64,000 nucleotides of DNA. Origin: Bacillus sp. ISL-51. GTDB lineage: Bacteria > Bacillota > Bacilli > Bacillales > Bacillaceae. This document shows, one piece after another, positions 43,199 to 52,783 of this stretch. Made by a program: the position numbers and the translations under genes. Where the stretch lies: NCBI RefSeq assembly GCF_018613535.1, contig NZ_JAGGQB010000008.1:95256-159255 (forward strand), in the 5' to 3' direction. The notes under the pieces are model-generated. The model saw only the letters and a list, made by a program, of their open reading frames with translations. It had not been told where the DNA came from and ran no database searches. The first letter of the stretch is position 1, and each line of letters starts with the position of its first letter.

Positions 43199-44419
43199 AT
43201 GGCATTGAATAAACCCAAAATCGTGGTTTTAGGTGCAGGTTATGGTGGATTAATGACAGTGACGAGGCTTCCGAAGCAGATCAGCGCAAATGATGCTGAG
43301 ATTACTTTAGTCAATAAGCACAACTATCATTATGAGACGACATGGATGCATGAGGCGAGCGCAGGAACGCTGCACCATGACCGCTGCAGATATCAAATAA
43401 AAGATGTGATAAATGAATCGCGTGTCAAGTTTGTGCAGGATACGGTGAAAGCGATTGATGTTCAAAATAAAAAAGTGACCCTTTCAAATGGGGACATTCC
43501 GTACGATTATCTCGTTATCGGGCTGGGCGCCGTCCCGGAAACATTCGGTATTAAAGGTTTGAAAGAATTCGCATTTCCGATTGCTAATATCAATACGTCA
43601 CGCCAGTTGAAGGAACACATTGAACTGCAATTTGCAACATACAACACTGAGGCCACAAAGCGTCCCGACCGCTTAACCATTGTTGTCGGAGGCGCTGGCT
43701 TCACAGGCATTGAATTTCTGGGCGAGCTTGCCAACCGAATGCCGGAGTTATGCAGGAATTATGACATTGATGAAAGCTTGGTCCGCATCGTCTGCGTCGA
43801 GGCCGCTCCGACTGTCCTGCCGGGCTTTGATCCGGAGCTTGTGGATTACGCCGTCCATTATCTTGAAGGCAAGGGCGTTGAGTTTAAAATCGGCACTGCT
43901 GTTCAAGAATGCAGGGCAGACGGTGTCACGGTCGGTAAAAAAGACGAAGAGCCTGAAGAAATTAAATCGCAGACCGTTGTGTGGGCGGCAGGTGTGCGCG
44001 GACATCCGATCGTGGAGGAAGCCGGTTTTGAAAACATGCGAGGCCGTGTCAAGGTGAATCCTGATCTTCGGGCGCCCGGTCATGACAACGTTTTTATTCT
44101 CGGTGACAGCTCTCTGTTTATAAATGAAGAGACGGAACGTCCTTATCCGCCGACTGCGCAGATCGCGATGCAGCAAGGAGAAACAGTCGCCAAAAACTTA
44201 GGCCGCTTGATAAAAGGAGGACAGCTTGAAGAATTCAAGCCTGATATTAAAGGAACGGTAGCCTCCCTCGGAGAACATAATGCGGTCGGAGTCGTTTACG
44301 GCAAGAAGCTGAAAGGCACGCCGGCATCCTTTATGAAAAAGGTAATCGACAACCGTTCGTTATTTATGATCGGCGGCCTCGGTCTGACACTGAAAAAAGG
44401 GAAATTTAAATTCTTCTAA
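43199..44419 (+). CDS. yumB: Type II NADH dehydrogenase-like protein YumB
   Basis: A 406-residue NDH-2-family flavoprotein. FAD loop [17 protein letters not shown] loop [15 protein letters not shown], second FAD motif FILGDSS and the quinone-site region [11 protein letters not shown] are visible. ATG 43199 (MALNKPK) after AAGGTGG gives the B. subtilis length. Paralogue of yutJ in this window. Confidence 0.93.
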   Translation: MALNKPKIVVLGAGYGGLMTVTRLPKQISANDAEITLVNKHNYHYETTWMHEASAGTLHHDRCRYQIKDVINESRVKFVQDTVKAIDVQNKKVTLSNGDIPYDYLVIGLGAVPETFGIKGLKEFAFPIANINTSRQLKEHIELQFATYNTEATKRPDRLTIVVGGAGFTGIEFLGELANRMPELCRNYDIDESLVRIVCVEAAPTVLPGFDPELVDYAVHYLEGKGVEFKIGTAVQECRADGVTVGKKDEEPEEIKSQTVVWAAGVRGHPIVEEAGFENMRGRVKVNPDLRAPGHDNVFILGDSSLFINEETERPYPPTAQIAMQQGETVAKNLGRLIKGGQLEEFKPDIKGTVASLGEHNAVGVVYGKKLKGTPASFMKKVIDNRSLFMIGGLGLTLKKGKFKFF

Positions 44420-44440
44420 AAACCCGCAGGCGCGGGTTTT
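44419..44440 (+). terminator. yumB terminator
   Basis: Perfect 9-bp stem AAAACCCGC / GCGGGTTTT with AGGC loop, followed by TTA. Confidence 0.85.
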
Positions 44441-44592
44441 TACTTCTTTTAAAAAATGGCGGAACGAAAAGGATTCAGTAGTAAAAATAAGATGTTTCCG
44501 CTTACATCAAATGATTTGTCACATCTTCTGACTTGGTGCTTGACAATGAGATATGATATATTATCAGAAAATTAAGAAAAAGGGTGATCCGC

Positions 44593-44736
44593 ATGAAAAC
44601 AACAGCGAAAAGCACTGTGGCCGCGTGCCCGTTCTGCTCTGGAAAAGGTTATTTACAATTGCTTCTTGGCGGCTCCGAAACATGTCCATCCTGTCAGGGA
44701 AGCGGCAAAGAGAGACGCTTTGTTTCCAGACGTTGA
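44593..44736 (+). CDS. yuiA: Small DnaJ-like zinc-ribbon protein YuiA
   Basis: A 47-residue protein with two C-x2-C-x-G-x-G units (CPFCSGKG and CPSCQGSG), the DnaJ-type zinc-finger pattern. Corresponds to yuiA of B. subtilis between yumB and yuiB. ATG 44593, with AGGGTG upstream. Function unknown; probably binds one zinc. Confidence 0.85.
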   Translation: MKTTAKSTVAACPFCSGKGYLQLLLGGSETCPSCQGSGKERRFVSRR

Positions 44737-44788
44737 CTTTTTTACCGCCTCCGAGGTACACTGAAAGTGCTTTAGGGGGTGGTTGTTT

Positions 44789-45109
44789 ATGATTAGTTTG
44801 CCTGTCGTCATCATCTCAATTGTTTTATTTTTTGTTTTGTTTTTCGGCATTGGCTTTCTGTTAAACATGCTGCTGAGAATGTCATGGATCATGGCTGTTG
44901 TATATCCGATTGTATGCCTTTTCATTATCAGCAATAAAAAGATGATCAGTTATGTGCAAGCCCCGGGAGAATCGTTTCAAAGCCTGTTTCAGCGCATGAC
45001 GTCATTAGCGATCGCCGATATCGTCATTTTAGCCGGCGGCCTGGCCGGAGCCATTATGTCAGGGATTGCCATTAAGGCGCTTAGAAAAAGAGGATATCAA
45101 ATGTTTTAA
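44789..45109 (+). CDS. yuiB: Membrane protein YuiB
   Basis: A 106-residue protein with three membrane segments (residues about 4-27, 32-50, 76-96). ATG 44789 (MISLPVVII) after GGGGGTGG; a TTG two codons upstream is also in frame. Function unknown. Same gene order as B. subtilis. Confidence 0.85.
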   Translation: MISLPVVIISIVLFFVLFFGIGFLLNMLLRMSWIMAVVYPIVCLFIISNKKMISYVQAPGESFQSLFQRMTSLAIADIVILAGGLAGAIMSGIAIKALRKRGYQMF

Positions 45110-45113
45110 GCTC

Positions 45114-45140
45114 GCTTTCTTATTTGAGAAAGCTTTTTTT
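45114..45140 (+). terminator. yuiB terminator
   Basis: Perfect 7-bp stem GCTTTCT / AGAAAGC with 6-base loop, followed by seven T residues. Confidence 0.85.
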
Positions 45141-45209
45141 GTGTGATGCCGTTTTTGTATAGTGTCTCCCCGAGTTGGGAACAATGACTCGGAGGAGAGG
45201 TGATTGATA

Positions 45210-45851
45210 ATGACGATAATCAGGCGCATATTCATGATCGTGCTCTTTTTGGGCGCATGTAACGCTACATACTTTGCCATCACCGGAGTAGAAGCGAAAG
45301 ACCTGTCAAACTGGATGATTGAAAATCACGGAAAATCTTTGAAAAAAATCGGCATTCCGTTTCAGTCATTGCAGGATCATCCGGAAAGGAAGGTTTCAGG
45401 CGAAGTAAAGCCGTTGGAAGAAGCTTTTGACTGGAAGCGCTATCCGTCACATAAGGTGACGGCAACCGGTTATACAGCCGGGGCGGAATCTACGGGAAAA
45501 TCCCCGGGGCACCCGCAGTACGGCATTACATATTCAGGTGTGAAGGTCAAACGCGATTTATATTCTACGGTTGCCGCCGATCCGTCTGTTTTTCCGATTG
45601 GGACCATTTTGTTTATCCCGAATTACGGGTATGGGGTAGTGGCTGATACCGGTTCAAAAATAAAAGGCAGCCGTCTCGATCTCTACTTTGACACCGTGAA
45701 GGACGTTTATAACAACTGGGGCAAAAAAACACTGGATGTTTATATCGTAAAAAAAGGTAACGGAACGGTTTCCGAGGATGAACTGGTAAAGCTGAATGAA
45801 ACAAAGTCCTTACAAGTATTCAGAAACCAGTATAAAACCGTTAAAGAATAA
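45210..45851 (+). CDS. yuiC: 3D-domain cell-wall protein YuiC (Sps-type muralytic enzyme)
   Basis: A 213-residue exported protein: N-terminal membrane/signal segment ([20 protein letters not shown]) and a C-terminal 3D domain with the three conserved acidic residues in [31 protein letters not shown]. YuiC is described as a stationary-phase survival protein with lytic-transglycosylase-like activity on peptidoglycan. ATG 45210 follows GGAGGAGAGG; a TTG at 45204 is in frame. Confidence 0.9.
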   Translation: MTIIRRIFMIVLFLGACNATYFAITGVEAKDLSNWMIENHGKSLKKIGIPFQSLQDHPERKVSGEVKPLEEAFDWKRYPSHKVTATGYTAGAESTGKSPGHPQYGITYSGVKVKRDLYSTVAADPSVFPIGTILFIPNYGYGVVADTGSKIKGSRLDLYFDTVKDVYNNWGKKTLDVYIVKKGNGTVSEDELVKLNETKSLQVFRNQYKTVKE

Positions 45852-45880
45852 AAACGCCTCAGCACGCGCTGAAGCGTTTT
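45851..45880. terminator. Bidirectional terminator yuiC / yuiD
   Basis: Stem AAAACGCCTCAGC / GCTGAAGCGTTTT with one mismatch, followed by T residues. Confidence 0.85.
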
Positions 45881-45881
45881 T

Positions 45882-46358
45882 TTACATAAAGAAATAATCT
45901 AAAATCAAGGTCAGCACAATGCCCGTCAGGCCGCCGAAAAACACTTCAATCGGCTGGTGGCCGAGCAGTTCCTTCAGCTTTTTCTGCTTTTCTTTCTCCT
46001 CCGCCTTCGGAAAATCCCTTGCCTCGCTGACAAACCGATTAAAATCAATGACCAATTTATTAATGACCGTCGCCTGCTCGCCCGCATGGCGTCTTACACC
46101 CGTGGCATCAAACATCGTAATGACGGCGAAAATCGCAGCGACTGCAAACAGAGGCGAATCCAGACCGCTTTCCAAAGCTATACCCGTAGACAGCGCCGTT
46201 ACGGCAGCGGAATGGGAGCTTGGCATGCCGCCTGTGCTTGTCACAAGGGACCAGTCAAGCCTTTTGGATACGATAAATTGAATGGGCACTTTTACAACCT
46301 GGGCAAAGATAATTGCAGCAAAGCTCGCCAGTAAAGGAAAATTCATAAATATATCCAT
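45882..46358 (-). CDS. yuiD: DUF212 / PAP2-related membrane protein YuiD
   Basis: A 158-residue protein with four to five membrane segments of the DUF212 family, distantly related to PAP2 phosphatases: GGMPSSHSAAVTAL and GVRRHAGEQA are visible. ATG 46358 (MDIFMNFP) lies 9 bases after AAAGGA; an ATG three codons upstream overlaps that site. Substrate unknown. Confidence 0.9.
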   Translation of the reverse strand: MDIFMNFPLLASFAAIIFAQVVKVPIQFIVSKRLDWSLVTSTGGMPSSHSAAVTALSTGIALESGLDSPLFAVAAIFAVITMFDATGVRRHAGEQATVINKLVIDFNRFVSEARDFPKAEEKEKQKKLKELLGHQPIEVFFGGLTGIVLTLILDYFFM

Positions 46359-46505
46359 ATGTGACATCCTTTCTATATAAAACAGTCAAATGGAAACGAA
46401 AAACTGCAGGAAACGCCCTTAGTTTGGTAAAATAATATTAATGGAAAAATGTTTTATCATTATACCATTTTACATAACAAATACCCACCTAAGGAGTGTG
46501 TGCTC

Positions 46506-47996
46506 ATGTTTTATGCGGCTGATCAACTGCGGCATCCTGAAACACTGGTCGTCGGACTTTTCCAAAAAAGCAGGCTTAACGGATTCACGAAGGAATTGGA
46601 TGATGAGCTGAACGGACATTTGACACAGCTGTTAAAGGACGGTGATGTGTCTGCAAAACGAAATCGTGTATCAAAAGTATACCCTCCGCTCGGAACAGGT
46701 ATGAAACGTATTTATTTTATCGGGTTGGGAAGAGAAGCGAATTACTCGTTTGAAGATACAAAAGAATGCTTTGCCCGCGTATTTCAGCAAATACATCAAG
46801 ACAAAAAGCAGGAAGTGTCCGTGCTGCTTGACACGTTCGTTTCAAGCGAGGTGCCGGCCGCTGACGCCGCTCACGCGCTGGCGGAAAGCTGTCTGCTTGC
46901 TGTTTACGAAGTGCAGGATTATAAACATAAATCGAATGAGCCGGATCAGGAGTTAACCTCCGTCTGTGCGGTGACGGATGAAGATTTGCAGGAAGTGCAG
47001 GCCGGCCTGAACGTCGGCGCCGCATACGGCCAAGGAACGAATTCGGCCCGTACGCTTGTGAATATGCCGGGAAATATGCTCACGGCGACCGATTTGGCGT
47101 CATATGCCGCTGAGCTTGCGGCAAAGTATGATTTTGAATGTGAAATTTTAGAGAAGGATGAAATGGAAGAGCTCGGTATGGGCGGGATTCTCGCCGTCAA
47201 CAAAGGATCAACTGAACCGCCGAAAATGATTGTCCTCAAGTATCAGGGCAAAGAAAACTGGGAAGATGTCATCGGCCTTGTCGGAAAAGGCATTACGTTT
47301 GATACGGGCGGATATTCCATCAAGCCGAAAACAGGAATCGTCGGCATGAAAAGCGATATGGGAGGCGCGGCTTCCGTCTTGGGCGCAATGGAGATTATCG
47401 GGGAACTCCGTCCTGAACAAAATGTGCTTGCCGTCATTCCGTCAACGGACAATATGATCTCCGGTGATGCCATGAAGCCCGATGATGTCATCGTATCGCT
47501 CAGCGGAAAAACGATTGAAATTTTAAACACGGATGCAGAAGGGCGGCTCGTGCTGGCAGACGGCATCACATACGCCAAGCATCACGGGGCATCTGTCCTC
47601 GTAGACGTTGCAACCTTAACGGGAGGCGTTGTGGTCGCGTTAGGAACGGAGACGACCGGCGCCATGACAAACCACGCGGCCTTTTATGAGCAGGTCGCCG
47701 ACTCGGCTCAAGAATGCGGAGAGCCGATCTGGCAGCTGCCGATTACAGAAAAGGATAAAAAACGGGTGAGAAACAGCCAAATGGCTGATTTGAACAATTC
47801 TCCGGGACGGGAAGGCCACGCGATTATGGCGGGAACGTTTATCGGCGAATTTGCCGAGAACACGCCGTGGGTTCATCTCGATATTGCCGGGACGGCAACG
47901 GCCAATAAAGCGACGTGCTTCGGACCGTCCGGCGCAACCGGCATCATGGCAAGGACCTTAGCCACATTGGCCGAGCGATTTACGCCCCAAGCATAA
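46506..47996 (+). CDS. pepA: Leucyl aminopeptidase (M17)
   Basis: A 496-residue M17 metallo-aminopeptidase. Two-metal site residues are in [15 protein letters not shown] (Lys, Asp), MKSDMGGAA (Lys, Asp) and [12 protein letters not shown] (Asp, Glu, Arg). ATG 46506 after AAGGAG. Acts in the cytoplasm on N-terminal residues of peptides. Equivalent to YuiE of B. subtilis. Confidence 0.95.
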   Translation: MFYAADQLRHPETLVVGLFQKSRLNGFTKELDDELNGHLTQLLKDGDVSAKRNRVSKVYPPLGTGMKRIYFIGLGREANYSFEDTKECFARVFQQIHQDKKQEVSVLLDTFVSSEVPAADAAHALAESCLLAVYEVQDYKHKSNEPDQELTSVCAVTDEDLQEVQAGLNVGAAYGQGTNSARTLVNMPGNMLTATDLASYAAELAAKYDFECEILEKDEMEELGMGGILAVNKGSTEPPKMIVLKYQGKENWEDVIGLVGKGITFDTGGYSIKPKTGIVGMKSDMGGAASVLGAMEIIGELRPEQNVLAVIPSTDNMISGDAMKPDDVIVSLSGKTIEILNTDAEGRLVLADGITYAKHHGASVLVDVATLTGGVVVALGTETTGAMTNHAAFYEQVADSAQECGEPIWQLPITEKDKKRVRNSQMADLNNSPGREGHAIMAGTFIGEFAENTPWVHLDIAGTATANKATCFGPSGATGIMARTLATLAERFTPQA

Positions 47997-48002
47997 CCGC
48001 AG

Positions 48003-48029
48003 CCCGCTGCCCTAAAGCAGCGGGTTTTT
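48003..48029 (+). terminator. pepA terminator
   Basis: Perfect 8-bp stem CCCGCTGC / GCAGCGGG followed by TTTTTG. Confidence 0.87.
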
Positions 48030-48126
48030 GATTTCCAAAATCTTTAGTTGACTAAAGCGCAGAATATATGTTAACTTTAATTATCTACTACATTAGCAAA
48101 CTAAAGGATTTTTGGAGGGAACTATC

Positions 48127-49455
48127 ATGAATGCTGTTATTGTCGCAGTGCTGCTTATGCTCGTGTTAAGCTTACTGCGTGTCAATATAATCATAGCCTT
48201 AATGATCGGTGCATTAGCCGGCGGGCTGACTGGAGGTTTGGGCCTTGGCGATACCGTGAAGGCTTTCACAGACGGTCTCGGCGGAAATGCCACTGTCGCC
48301 GTCAGCTACGCGCTTCTCGGTGCGTTCGCCGCGGCGTTAACAAAGACGGGGCTTCCTGATGTAATGGTCGAAGCATCTGTCAAATTAATCGGAAAAAAGG
48401 AAGACTCGCGAAAGAAAGCACTGTCTAAAGTGTTAATTGTCCTGATTATTTTAATCATCTCATGTTTTTCGCAAAATGTGGTGCCCGTTCACATCGCGTT
48501 TATTCCTGTACTGATTCCGCCGCTTTTGAAAATATTTAATGAACTTGAAATGGACCGCAGACTGATTGCGTGTGTGATGACATTCGGTCTGACGGCGCCG
48601 TATATTGTTCTGCCTGTCGGTTTCGGGCAGATTTTTCAGGGCATGCTGAGAGACAATATGGCATCATCCGGTTTAAAGGTGCCGCTCAGCGATATCCCGT
48701 ATGCTCTGATTATCCCGACGGCGGGAATGGTCGTCGGCTTAATTTTGGCCATTATTTTCTTCCGTAAGCCGAAAAAATATGAAATGAAAGAAATTGCCGG
48801 ATTATCGTCTTCCCCTTATACGAAAAAAAGCATCGCGATCGCCGTTTTGTCGATTGCTGTGTCACTTGGGGTTCAGCTCTATCTGTCACAGGTCTTGGGA
48901 GTGGAAGGCATGATCATGGGGGCGCTTGCCGGCCTGTTTACGCTGTTTATCAGCGGGGCCATGAAACGAAATGAAGCTGATAAGCTTATTACAGACGGTA
49001 TGATTCTGATGGCTTTTATCGGTTTCGTCATGCTCGTTGCGGCAGGATTTTCAAATGTATTGAATAAAACGGGCGATGTAGCATCATTAGTAAAAGCTTC
49101 AACTGGTTTTATCGGCCACAGCCAATCAATGGGCGCATTCTTGATGCTGGTCGTCGGTTTGTTAATCACAATGGGAATCGGTTCTTCATTTGCGACTGTA
49201 CCTGTCATTACCACTATTTTTGTGCCGCTGTGTATTCAGCTCGGATTCAGTCCGATGGCGACGATTGCGGTGATCGGATCCGCAGCCGCGCTTGGAGATG
49301 CCGGATCTCCGGCGAGTGACAGTACGCTTGGCCCGACCTCAGGCCTCAGTGCAGACGGACAGCATCACCACATTTGGGATACGTGCGTACCGACGTTCAT
49401 CTTTTACAACATCCCGCTTATTTTATTCGGCTGGATTGCTGCGCTTGTCCTGTAG
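48127..49455 (+). CDS. yuiF: Na+/H+ antiporter-family transporter YuiF
   Basis: A 442-residue membrane protein with about eleven segments, of the NhaC/putative amino-acid transporter family; AALGDAGSPASDSTLGPTSGL near the C-terminus is the characteristic re-entrant sequence. ATG 48127 lies after GGAGGG. Substrate unknown; I recall B. subtilis YuiF being listed as a possible amino-acid transporter. Confidence 0.88.
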   Translation: MNAVIVAVLLMLVLSLLRVNIIIALMIGALAGGLTGGLGLGDTVKAFTDGLGGNATVAVSYALLGAFAAALTKTGLPDVMVEASVKLIGKKEDSRKKALSKVLIVLIILIISCFSQNVVPVHIAFIPVLIPPLLKIFNELEMDRRLIACVMTFGLTAPYIVLPVGFGQIFQGMLRDNMASSGLKVPLSDIPYALIIPTAGMVVGLILAIIFFRKPKKYEMKEIAGLSSSPYTKKSIAIAVLSIAVSLGVQLYLSQVLGVEGMIMGALAGLFTLFISGAMKRNEADKLITDGMILMAFIGFVMLVAAGFSNVLNKTGDVASLVKASTGFIGHSQSMGAFLMLVVGLLITMGIGSSFATVPVITTIFVPLCIQLGFSPMATIAVIGSAAALGDAGSPASDSTLGPTSGLSADGQHHHIWDTCVPTFIFYNIPLILFGWIAALVL

Positions 49456-49485
49456 AAAAGGCTCCCTTCTCAGGGAGCCTTTTTT
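49456..49485. terminator. Bidirectional terminator yuiF / bioY
   Basis: Perfect stem AAAAGGCTCCC / GGGAGCCTTTT followed by TT, directly after the yuiF stop and before the convergent bioY. Confidence 0.88.
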
Positions 49486-49492
49486 GCAGTTC

Positions 49493-50095
49493 TTACACAG
49501 ATGACGTATGATTTCTTCTGAAACCTGTCGCTTTATGAATAGAACGATAAATCGCGGGTGCAATAAAAGCCAATATTATGGCTAAGATCATATCTTTTAT
49601 GAAAAACCAAACCATATAAAACCAGGCTGTACCATAGCTGATAGGAGCATGAAGCCACAGTTTCAGCGCAATATACATATAAGTCGTGCCGATCACGTAA
49701 ATGACGCCGGTCCCGATGAGAGAGGCCGCAGCATAAAGAAACCGGCCAGGCTCCGCTTTTCTTTCTAACAGCCAGCCTGCGGCAAATGCTGCCGGAATGT
49801 ACGAGAGAATAAATCCGCCGCTTTTTCCGAGAAATGGCGCAAAGCCCGCTGAGAACTGAGCAAAAACGGGCGCCCCCGCTAATCCGGCCAGTGCATAGAC
49901 CGTCATCGCAATGGCGGCGCGTCTGCTGCCGAGAAGCATCGCCGCTAACAGACAAAAGAACGGCTGAAGAGATAAAGGAATTCCCGCAACTTGCAAAAAG
50001 GGAGCCATTGATGTAATGTTGGCGCCAACACCCATCAGTGCGGCAAACATCCCGATAAGCGCCATATCACCGGCGCGAAGTTTACGTTGAATCAT
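49493..50095 (-). CDS. bioYB: Biotin transporter BioY (YuiG)
   Basis: A 200-residue S-component of the ECF class with six membrane segments; the family motif GRAG-like region appears as ALAGLAGAPVFAQFSAGFAPFLGKSGGFILSY. It imports biotin with the general ECF ATPases. A BirA box lies 50 bases upstream in the space shared with yuiH. Corresponds to yuiG of B. subtilis, a BirA-regulon gene. Confidence 0.93.
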   Translation of the reverse strand: MIQRKLRAGDMALIGMFAALMGVGANITSMAPFLQVAGIPLSLQPFFCLLAAMLLGSRRAAIAMTVYALAGLAGAPVFAQFSAGFAPFLGKSGGFILSYIPAAFAAGWLLERKAEPGRFLYAAASLIGTGVIYVIGTTYMYIALKLWLHAPISYGTAWFYMVWFFIKDMILAIILAFIAPAIYRSIHKATGFRRNHTSSV

Positions 50096-50147
50096 CTGTT
50101 TTCCCCCTTATACTTGTACCAGAATAGCGTAATGGAAGGAAAAATAA

Positions 50148-50178
50148 TTGTCAACATAATTTTTATATAGGTTTACAA
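50148..50178. promoter_or_regulatory. BirA operator between bioY and yuiH
   Basis: Palindrome TTGTCAAC, 15 bases, GTTTACAA, matching the biotin-repressor operator arrangement (TTGTTAAC-N15-GTTAACAA). It lies in the divergent promoter region and ends 15 bases before the yuiH start codon, so it may control both genes. Confidence 0.85.
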
Positions 50179-50193
50179 AATGGAGGGAGCCAT

Positions 50194-50790
50194 ATGTTTT
50201 TCGGGAAAACGAAACAAACAGAACAATCGGAAAGAGTGCCGCCCAACCAAAATGTCACAACGAAATTTCCAGTGCTGCACGCCGGAAATGTTCCTTACTA
50301 TGAAGATTTGTCAAAATGGAATCTGCAGGTTTACGGACTTGTTGATCAGCCGATGCTGTTAAGCTTTGAAGATCTGAAGACCTTTCCGAAAACCGAATCA
50401 GAAAATGATATACATTGTGTTACGGGCTGGTCCCGGCTTGATAACGTATGGCAGGGAGTGCGTGCAAAAGATATCGCTGAAAAAGCGGGGGTCCAAAAAG
50501 AGGCTGGATACGTCATACTTCATGCCGAAGAAGGCTGGACCGCCAATCTGCCGCTCTCTGATTTTACACGGGAAACATCTTTGCTCGCATACGCTCATAA
50601 TGGAGAGCCTTTAACGCCGGAGCACGGTTATCCGCTCAGAGGCGTTTTTCCCCATCTCTATTTTTGGAAAAGCGCCAAGTGGCTGCGCGGCATCCAATTT
50701 ACGAAGGAAAACCACCCTGGTTTTTGGGAGAAAAACGGCTATCATATGAGAGGAGATCCGTGGAAAAATCAGCGTTTTACATGGGATTGA
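50194..50790 (+). CDS. yuiH: Molybdopterin-dependent oxidoreductase YuiH
   Basis: A 198-residue sulfite-oxidase-fold protein. The molybdenum-ligand cysteine lies in DIHCVTGWSRLDNVWQG. It lacks heme and dimerisation domains. ATG 50194 after GGAGGG. It is likely cytoplasmic, as no signal peptide is seen. Substrate unknown; related YedY-type enzymes reduce sulfoxides. Confidence 0.9.
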   Translation: MFFGKTKQTEQSERVPPNQNVTTKFPVLHAGNVPYYEDLSKWNLQVYGLVDQPMLLSFEDLKTFPKTESENDIHCVTGWSRLDNVWQGVRAKDIAEKAGVQKEAGYVILHAEEGWTANLPLSDFTRETSLLAYAHNGEPLTPEHGYPLRGVFPHLYFWKSAKWLRGIQFTKENHPGFWEKNGYHMRGDPWKNQRFTWD

Positions 50791-50812
50791 TCACATGTCA
50801 CAAATAGTGCTT

Positions 50813-50844
50813 AGGTACCTTATTGATATAAGGGGCCTTTTTTA
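50813..50844 (+). terminator. yuiH terminator
   Basis: Stem AGGTACCTTAT / ATAAGGGGCCT with internal mismatches and TTTTTT tail. Confidence 0.78.
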
Positions 50845-50900
50845 TATGGAAAATCCATTGACTTTGTTTGGCAGAAAAACTATTATTTGAGGTGTCTTTT

Positions 50901-50919
50901 GATATTGAAAATCATTATC
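50901..50919. promoter_or_regulatory. Fur box upstream of besA
   Basis: GATATTGAAAATCATTATC matches the 19-base Fur consensus GATAATGATAATCATTATC at 17 positions, 46 bases before the besA start. Confidence 0.85.
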
Positions 50920-50965
50920 AATGAGTGTGTATAAAGCAATTATCATATGAGGGGATGAACTGATC

Positions 50966-51841
50966 ATGGACGGAAAGAAAACAAAGCAGGAAATCGTGCC
51001 AGGCGGGCAATTTACGATTCCGGGCACAGAAGTGAGGGAGATGCGTTCACGGAAAGGAGACCGTGCGTATCACATTTTTGTGTCTGGTCCGCAGGAAGAA
51101 CCGCCTCCGTCCGGCTTCCCCGTCATTTATCTGCTTGACGGAAATTCCGTGTTCGGAACAATGGCGGAGGCTTTACGGGTGCAAAGCCGCCGGCCTGAGA
51201 AAACAGGTGTTGTTCCCGCTGTGATTGTCGGAATCGGTTATCCGACGGACCAGCCGTTTTCTGCCGCTCGCCACTGTGACTTTACACTGCCTCTGCCCGA
51301 ATCAGAGCTGCCGGTGCATCCGCAAGGGATGGCGTGGCCTGAGCGCGGAGGAGCAGAAGAGTTTTTGTCATTTATTGAGGAAGAACTAAAGCCTGAAGTG
51401 GAGCGCGATTATCGCATCGACACAGGCAGACAGACGATTTTCGGCCATTCATTGGGCGGACTTTTTGTGCTGCAAGCGCTTTTAACAAGACCGGAGCTGT
51501 TTCAGACCTATATCGCAGGAAGTCCGTCCATCCATTGGAACAAACGGTTCATCCATGAAGAAGCAGAGCGCTTTGCAGCACGACTGCAGGACGACGCAGA
51601 GCTGAACGTAAGCGTTCTCTTGGCGGCCGGAGAAATCGAAAAAAGCCATAAGAGCCGGATTCCAGAGCATGCAAAAGCACTGTTTTTGATATTATCAGAG
51701 CTTGAGAGAGAAGGAGTGCGTGCCGAATACCGGGAGTTTGAGGGCGAGGGCCATATTTCCGTTCTTCCGGTATTAATCAGCCGGGCCCTGCGGTTTGCCC
51801 TAAATCCGGGCGGGCCCCACACCTCATTTTCATCCATCTGA
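50966..51841 (+). CDS. besA: Bacillibactin trilactone esterase BesA
   Basis: A 291-residue alpha/beta-hydrolase of the Fes/IroE type (YuiI). The nucleophile is in FGHSLGG, the His in EGHISV near the end. It hydrolyses the trilactone ring of imported ferric bacillibactin to free the iron. ATG 50966 lies after GAGGGGATG. A Fur box upstream indicates induction by iron starvation. Located just before the dhb operon, as in B. subtilis. Confidence 0.93.
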   Translation: MDGKKTKQEIVPGGQFTIPGTEVREMRSRKGDRAYHIFVSGPQEEPPPSGFPVIYLLDGNSVFGTMAEALRVQSRRPEKTGVVPAVIVGIGYPTDQPFSAARHCDFTLPLPESELPVHPQGMAWPERGGAEEFLSFIEEELKPEVERDYRIDTGRQTIFGHSLGGLFVLQALLTRPELFQTYIAGSPSIHWNKRFIHEEAERFAARLQDDAELNVSVLLAAGEIEKSHKSRIPEHAKALFLILSELEREGVRAEYREFEGEGHISVLPVLISRALRFALNPGGPHTSFSSI

Positions 51842-51934
51842 AAAAAACAGGTACTTCGGACTAAAAACGGCTGATTCTAAAATTCTAATTGACTGAGAGA
51901 TTTGATTTGGATATGATTGTCTTGAATCATAATT

Positions 51935-51953
51935 GATAATGATAATCATTATC
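51935..51953. promoter_or_regulatory. Perfect Fur box of the dhb operon
   Basis: GATAATGATAATCATTATC, a perfect 19-base match, 22 bases before dhbA. It must overlap the promoter or the transcription start. Confidence 0.95.
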
Positions 51954-51975
51954 AATATAAAAGGAGTATGATGAT

Positions 51976-52761
51976 ATGGACGCATTGGGAATGAAAGGGA
52001 AAACCGCTTTCGTCACCGGCGCCGCTCAAGGCATTGGAAAAGCAACGGCGCTGGCCCTTGCTGTACAAGGTGTAAATGTGGCCGCTATAGATACGAATGA
52101 AAAGAAGCTTCACGAGCTTACGGAAAGACTTCAAAGTGAAGGCGTGCGCGCTCAAGCTTTTTCCGCTGATGTATCGGACAGTGCTGCCGTAAACGGTATT
52201 ACTGCGGCAATTGAACGTGAAATGGGGCCTATTGAGATACTGGTCAATGTCGCCGGAGTGCTTCGGCCGGGGCCGATCCATTCCCTCAGCGACGAAGACT
52301 GGGCAAAAACGTTCTCAGTCAATACAACCGGTGTGTTTAACGTCTCGCGCGCAGTCAGCCGGTACATGATAGAGCGGAAAAAAGGCGCCATCGTTACGGT
52401 CGGCTCAAATGCGGCCGGTGTGCCCCGGGCGTCCATGGCTGCTTATGCCGCCTCAAAAGCGGCAGCCGTCATGTTTACGAAATGCCTCGGACTGGAGCTT
52501 GCGGAATATAACATCCGCTGCAACATCGTGTCTCCCGGTTCAACCGAAACGGAAATGCAGAGGGCGCTTTGGCAGAATGAAAACGGAGCCAGGGATGTGA
52601 TTGCAGGCTCTCTTGACACATATAAAACAGGAATTCCGCTGAAGAAACTGGCAAAGCCTTCTGATATTGCAAATGCCGTTCTTTTTTTAGCCTCTGAACA
52701 GGCAAACCATATTACGATGCACGATTTATGCGTAGATGGCGGCGCTGCTTTAGGCGTTTGA
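51976..52761 (+). CDS. dhbA: 2,3-dihydro-2,3-dihydroxybenzoate dehydrogenase DhbA
   Basis: A 261-residue short-chain dehydrogenase: NAD loop TGAAQGIGKA, catalytic Tyr and Lys in YAASKAA. It oxidises 2,3-dihydro-DHB to 2,3-dihydroxybenzoate with NAD+, the last step of DHB synthesis. First gene of the operon; AAGGAG precedes the start. Confidence 0.96.
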   Translation: MDALGMKGKTAFVTGAAQGIGKATALALAVQGVNVAAIDTNEKKLHELTERLQSEGVRAQAFSADVSDSAAVNGITAAIEREMGPIEILVNVAGVLRPGPIHSLSDEDWAKTFSVNTTGVFNVSRAVSRYMIERKKGAIVTVGSNAAGVPRASMAAYAASKAAAVMFTKCLGLELAEYNIRCNIVSPGSTETEMQRALWQNENGARDVIAGSLDTYKTGIPLKKLAKPSDIANAVLFLASEQANHITMHDLCVDGGAALGV

Positions 52762-52783
52762 TTCACGATAAGGAGGTACGGAC

